Below, in pieces: positions 60,896-64,000 of a stretch of DNA of 64,000 nucleotides. Origin of the DNA: Didymodactylos carnosus (Eukaryota; Rotifera; Eurotatoria; Philodinida; Philodinidae); the NCBI GenBank assembly GCA_905250885.1, contig CAJNOQ010000053.1, positions 25,908 through 89,907 on the forward strand, read 5' to 3'. The number at the start of each line of letters is the position of its first letter. The stretch's first letter is position 1. Below the pieces are notes generated by a model. It did not search any database, was not told where the DNA came from, and saw only the letters and a list, made by a program, of their open reading frames with translations. Made by a program: the position numbers and the translations under genes.

Positions 60896-61841
60896 TAGAA
60901 CTGATAGATAAACTGAAATAAAGCAAATTAATTAAAAGTATGACATCTCAGGAAGAATAAACAAGTTGTAAAAGCAGCTCTCACACAGACAAAGAAGAAC
61001 ATATGAATTGATTAATTAAATTACAATGCTGCTTAAGCTTTATGTCAACAATAACTTTTGCATTCAACGGGGTAGCCAACTCTTCCCATTGCTCTAATTC
61101 TGAAACTTTCTCCCAGTGGTGATTTCTGATTTTCTAATTTTTTCCGATTTTTCATGCTCTTCTATGTTTTTTGCCAAAGAATACTGATACTGTTGAATTT
61201 TATAATTTTTATTTTTAATCACTATGCACAACGTCGTAAGCCTACTAGACGTTATTTATTTGCATCTTTTCTTTAATTCATTTCATTTAATTTTTACTTT
61301 GCCTTTTTTAACTGCATGGCATCGTGTAGGATTTTGAGCTTGCAATACTGTCTACGAACTTCAATAGTAAGACTTCTTCTACACAAGTACACGTATTTTA
61401 AAATAGATTTTGACATTTTTCAATGAACTCAGTTATGAACATTATATTATATCATTATTACCGTTATACCCAGTACAAGTACTACTAACAGTATACGATT
61501 GGTTTATTACAGCCATTAGTAGTAAAGGATGACACACGTGAAAGTATTAAGACAGTCGCCTGCAATGTCAAAACTAGCCAATAAATATGCTTTATCGATA
61601 CTGGTAGTAAACGAAAATTCTGGATATCCTAACTGTAATAATGCTTTACTATTCCATAGCATATATATCCATTTAGAGGAGATTTACCTGTCTGAAAAGG
61701 AGAAGGTATGGGTCTTATCAAACATACCAGATATTCAAACTGTCTCACGGCTTAATAGCGTCTATCTCTCTTTTTATAATATAATCTTATCATTATTTAA
61801 AATTTAATTTTTTTGTGATCTGTTTTTATCATTGTAGATCA
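60896..61841. promoter_or_regulatory. Divergent intergenic region between TAF1C-like and PCS genes
   Basis: This interval of about 950 bp separates the start codons of two divergent genes and probably holds both promoters. A possible untranslated exon of the phytochelatin synthase gene starts after TTATTACAG (61507-61515). It carries the short open frame 61529-61807 with a donor-like AAG|GTATGG near 61704. Joined to the acceptor TTGTAG at 61837 it does not continue the PCS frame, so it would be 5' UTR. No TATA box or metal-response element could be named with confidence. Confidence 0.35.
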
Positions 61842-63395
61842 ATGTCGTCAATGTCTGAATGTGGTTGTAAAACATGCGTCTTAGTGCCCACTTATGAGAA
61901 TAAAACGATAACAAAATGCATTTCAGGATTTCATCGTCGTTTATTACCTGAAAGTGCAATAGTATTTAGTTCACAAAAAGGAAAGCAAATATTCAAAGAA
62001 GCTTTGTTAAGCAATGGCCTAGAAGGATATTTTACTCTAGCTGAAACATTTCAAACACAAGCTGATCCAGCTTATTGTGGACCGGGTACATTAACAATGG
62101 TTTTAAATAGTTTACAAATCGATTCTCAACAAATTTGGAAAGGTAACTGGCGATGGTATTCAGAGGACATTCTACAAACATGTGATAAAAGGAAACCACA
62201 AGATAATCCGTTAGAAAATGTTAATGAGAATGGAATTACGTTTGAAGAATTCTTATATTTAGCCGAATGTAATGGTGCTTCTGTAATTCCCTTTCCAGCT
62301 ATGTACGGAAGTATTAAACAATTTCGTTCGGCGATAATAACCGCATGTACGAGAAAAAAAGATGATATACGATTAGTTGTTAGTTATGATAGAAAAACAT
62401 TACAACAAACTGGTGGTGGACATTTCTCACCAATTGCCGGCTATCATGAAAAAGATGATTTAGTACTAATATTAGATGTAGCGCGCTTCAAATATCCTCC
62501 GCATTGGATCTCAGTTGATTCATTATGGCAATCATTGCTACAGATAGATTCGGTAACGATGAAGTCAAGAGGATATTATTTGATATCTAGATGGCCAATG
62601 GATATTTCAGTTCAATGTGTCAAAGGTTCTTGTTCATCTTCTATAACACCTGACATTCTATCAACTATATTATGTCCTTCGGAAGATAGTCTCGATAGAT
62701 ATCTAGCCACTGTTCTCCCTTCAAAATTAACGAATTGTTCAACACTCGATGATATATTCATTCAAATCGTGCATACATTTCCTGTATCAGCAGTACAATT
62801 ATTTACAAAATTTTCATTTGATTTAACGCAAAAATATCGTTTATTAGCTACAAAATCAGATAGTTCTCAATGTAAATCTTGTCCTAATACACTAGTCTCG
62901 TATTCATCGTTCATACCCAACTCATTACCTGAGACGTCGTCACTGAATTGTGATACAATGAACAAATGTAAAGAACCCTGTACTCGTGTTACTAAATCAC
63001 ATATTCATGCATACGCTATACCGCCACAATGTTCTCTCGCTCCATTGTTAAAACTTTTTAGCGAAAATTGTCTGTTCTCATTAGTCAAACGTATTGAAAT
63101 TGAAAAATATTTAACAATTAATGACGGCACAAAAGACTTTTATTTATTTGGTGGTCTATCACCAATGTTTGATTCCTCTACGAATGACAATGAGATTAAG
63201 AAAACAAACATAAATCGTTTTGTTGAATATGCTTTGGTTTCTATTATTCTTTATGCAATTCGGCCATATGTATTCAAATGTTTGACTAACGAAAACTTAA
63301 AAAATACTTTCGAATTATTATTAAACATGGATAATTTAGCAATTGACTTGATTACGGAAGTCGATTATGCAAAAATGAGTTTGGGCATTAAATAG
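61842..63395 (+). CDS. PCS: Phytochelatin synthase, single coding exon
   Basis: The 517-aa frame starts at the first ATG after a TTGTAG acceptor (61832-61837), giving MSSMSECGCKTC; this implies a 5' UTR intron but no coding intron. The N-terminal half is the papain-like PCS domain: FHRRLLPESAIVFSSQKGKQ, QTQADPAYCGPGTLTMVLNS with catalytic Cys79, GGGHFSPIAGYH with His194, and LILDVARFKYPPHW with Asp212. The His-to-Asp spacing of 18 equals that of Arabidopsis PCS1 (H162, D180); Cys-to-His is 115 against 106. The C-terminal half is variable with Cys clusters (CKSC, CKEPC) typical of metal-sensing tails. Known: PCS joins gamma-Glu-Cys units from glutathione to make phytochelatins that chelate Cd, Zn and As. 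The enzyme occurs in several invertebrates besides plants and fungi. The lack of introns contrasts with every neighbour. Confidence 0.95.
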   Translation: MSSMSECGCKTCVLVPTYENKTITKCISGFHRRLLPESAIVFSSQKGKQIFKEALLSNGLEGYFTLAETFQTQADPAYCGPGTLTMVLNSLQIDSQQIWKGNWRWYSEDILQTCDKRKPQDNPLENVNENGITFEEFLYLAECNGASVIPFPAMYGSIKQFRSAIITACTRKKDDIRLVVSYDRKTLQQTGGGHFSPIAGYHEKDDLVLILDVARFKYPPHWISVDSLWQSLLQIDSVTMKSRGYYLISRWPMDISVQCVKGSCSSSITPDILSTILCPSEDSLDRYLATVLPSKLTNCSTLDDIFIQIVHTFPVSAVQLFTKFSFDLTQKYRLLATKSDSSQCKSCPNTLVSYSSFIPNSLPETSSLNCDTMNKCKEPCTRVTKSHIHAYAIPPQCSLAPLLKLFSENCLFSLVKRIEIEKYLTINDGTKDFYLFGGLSPMFDSSTNDNEIKKTNINRFVEYALVSIILYAIRPYVFKCLTNENLKNTFELLLNMDNLAIDLITEVDYAKMSLGIK

Positions 63396-64000
63396 TTTAT
63401 GCTGGTAAATTTGCTGCGAATTTTTATTGAAAAGTTATAAACATTTTACAAAAACCTCTGTTTCTGAAAATTCGACCTTTTCCCATTGACTATGAAATGA
63501 GGCTTTCATTAAAATGTTCATAACTTTTACACAAATGTCCTACAAAGCCGTGAAACAGACAGATTTATAGAGAAATATTTGTTCTATAATCTGAGTACGA
63601 TAATGAAAATTCATTAAGAGTTATCTCAAGTACGGCACACCTTAAAAAAAAGTGGATTTTTGATATAAGCTATTTATTTGAAAAAGTAAGAAATCAGCAA
63701 TTTTATACTATCTCTACCCACCGAAAGAGAGACAAGCTCCATTATTATCGGCGATAGAGAAAAACAAGAGCTACGCATATTGTGATAACAATTTAAGGAT
63801 CTGGTAAAAGTAGAAAGAAGAAAATAAGATAGCAAATGGAGAAAAAGAATGTAGATACACGTTTTATAGTATATATATGAGCTAATCGTAACTTTTTTGT
63901 ACGGTTATTGAAAAAAAACGAAAGTGTTCCCCAAAAAAATCTGAGTCGTACATTTTGTAGCCCACACTTCACTGAGGCCCCACAAAAAATTTCCCAACTA
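63396..64000. other. 3' flank of the phytochelatin synthase gene
   Basis: No feature is supported in this terminal 0.6 kb. It should include the PCS 3' UTR, but I see no clear AATAAA close to the stop. The window ends without entering another recognisable gene. Confidence 0.5.

Noticed and set aside
61529-61807. 92-codon frame upstream of phytochelatin synthase as a coding exon
   Set aside because: Its best donor (AAG|GTATGG) joined to the PCS acceptor leads to an immediate stop in that frame. It is more likely 5' UTR or noise.

Overview
The window reads as animal nuclear DNA. It is strongly AT-rich and carries spliced genes with GT-AG introns, mostly 45-120 bp long, and typical metazoan products (RNF220, MYCBPAP, MAX, NDUFAF5, an NHERF-like PDZ scaffold, a TAF1C-like factor). 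The compact introns, many small non-autonomous DNA transposons and an intronless phytochelatin synthase would fit a bdelloid rotifer or a similar small spiralian. That assignment is an inference, not a demonstration. All exon boundaries were set by hand from splice consensus plus frame continuity; each of the spliced models below closes in frame.

Layout. 1-6.9 kb: no gene, one truncated hAT-like repeat. 6.9-14.0 kb (+): RNF220-type E3 ligase, 11 coding exons with a 4.5-kb first intron. 14-21.7 kb: gene-poor, with a decayed mariner, one copy (A) of a rearranged duplication carrying WW-domain exons, and a palindromic cluster. 21.7-27.0 kb (-): MYCBP-associated protein, 21 exons, 943 aa. 27.0-34.3 kb: a transposon graveyard holding a 9-bp-TSD TIR element with a nested palindrome, copy B of the duplication with a MITE inside its WW exon, two more MITEs, and a hAT remnant with an 8-bp TSD. 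34.3-35.1 kb (+): MAX. 37.4-37.9 kb: a second hAT-like repeat with an exact 8-bp TSD. 38.2-39.9 kb (+): NDUFAF5. 39.9-48.2 kb: gene desert with microsatellites. 48.2-55.4 kb (+): a 1495-aa scaffold with nine PDZ domains. 56.9-58.0 kb: an inverted duplication whose right arm stops at the stop codon of the next gene. 58.0-60.9 kb (-): TAF1C-like subunit of the Pol I factor SL1/TIF-IB. 61.8-63.4 kb (+): phytochelatin synthase in one uninterrupted coding exon.

The genes do not form one pathway. MAX (the MYC partner) and MYCBPAP (which binds the MYC-binding protein AMY-1) are divergent neighbours, but this may be chance. I see no CRISPR array or prokaryote-type operon and identified no tRNA or rRNA, although RNA genes could be missed by eye. 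The most distinctive content is the record of transposon insertions, including one with a visible paralogous empty site, the nine-PDZ scaffold and the intronless phytochelatin synthase.
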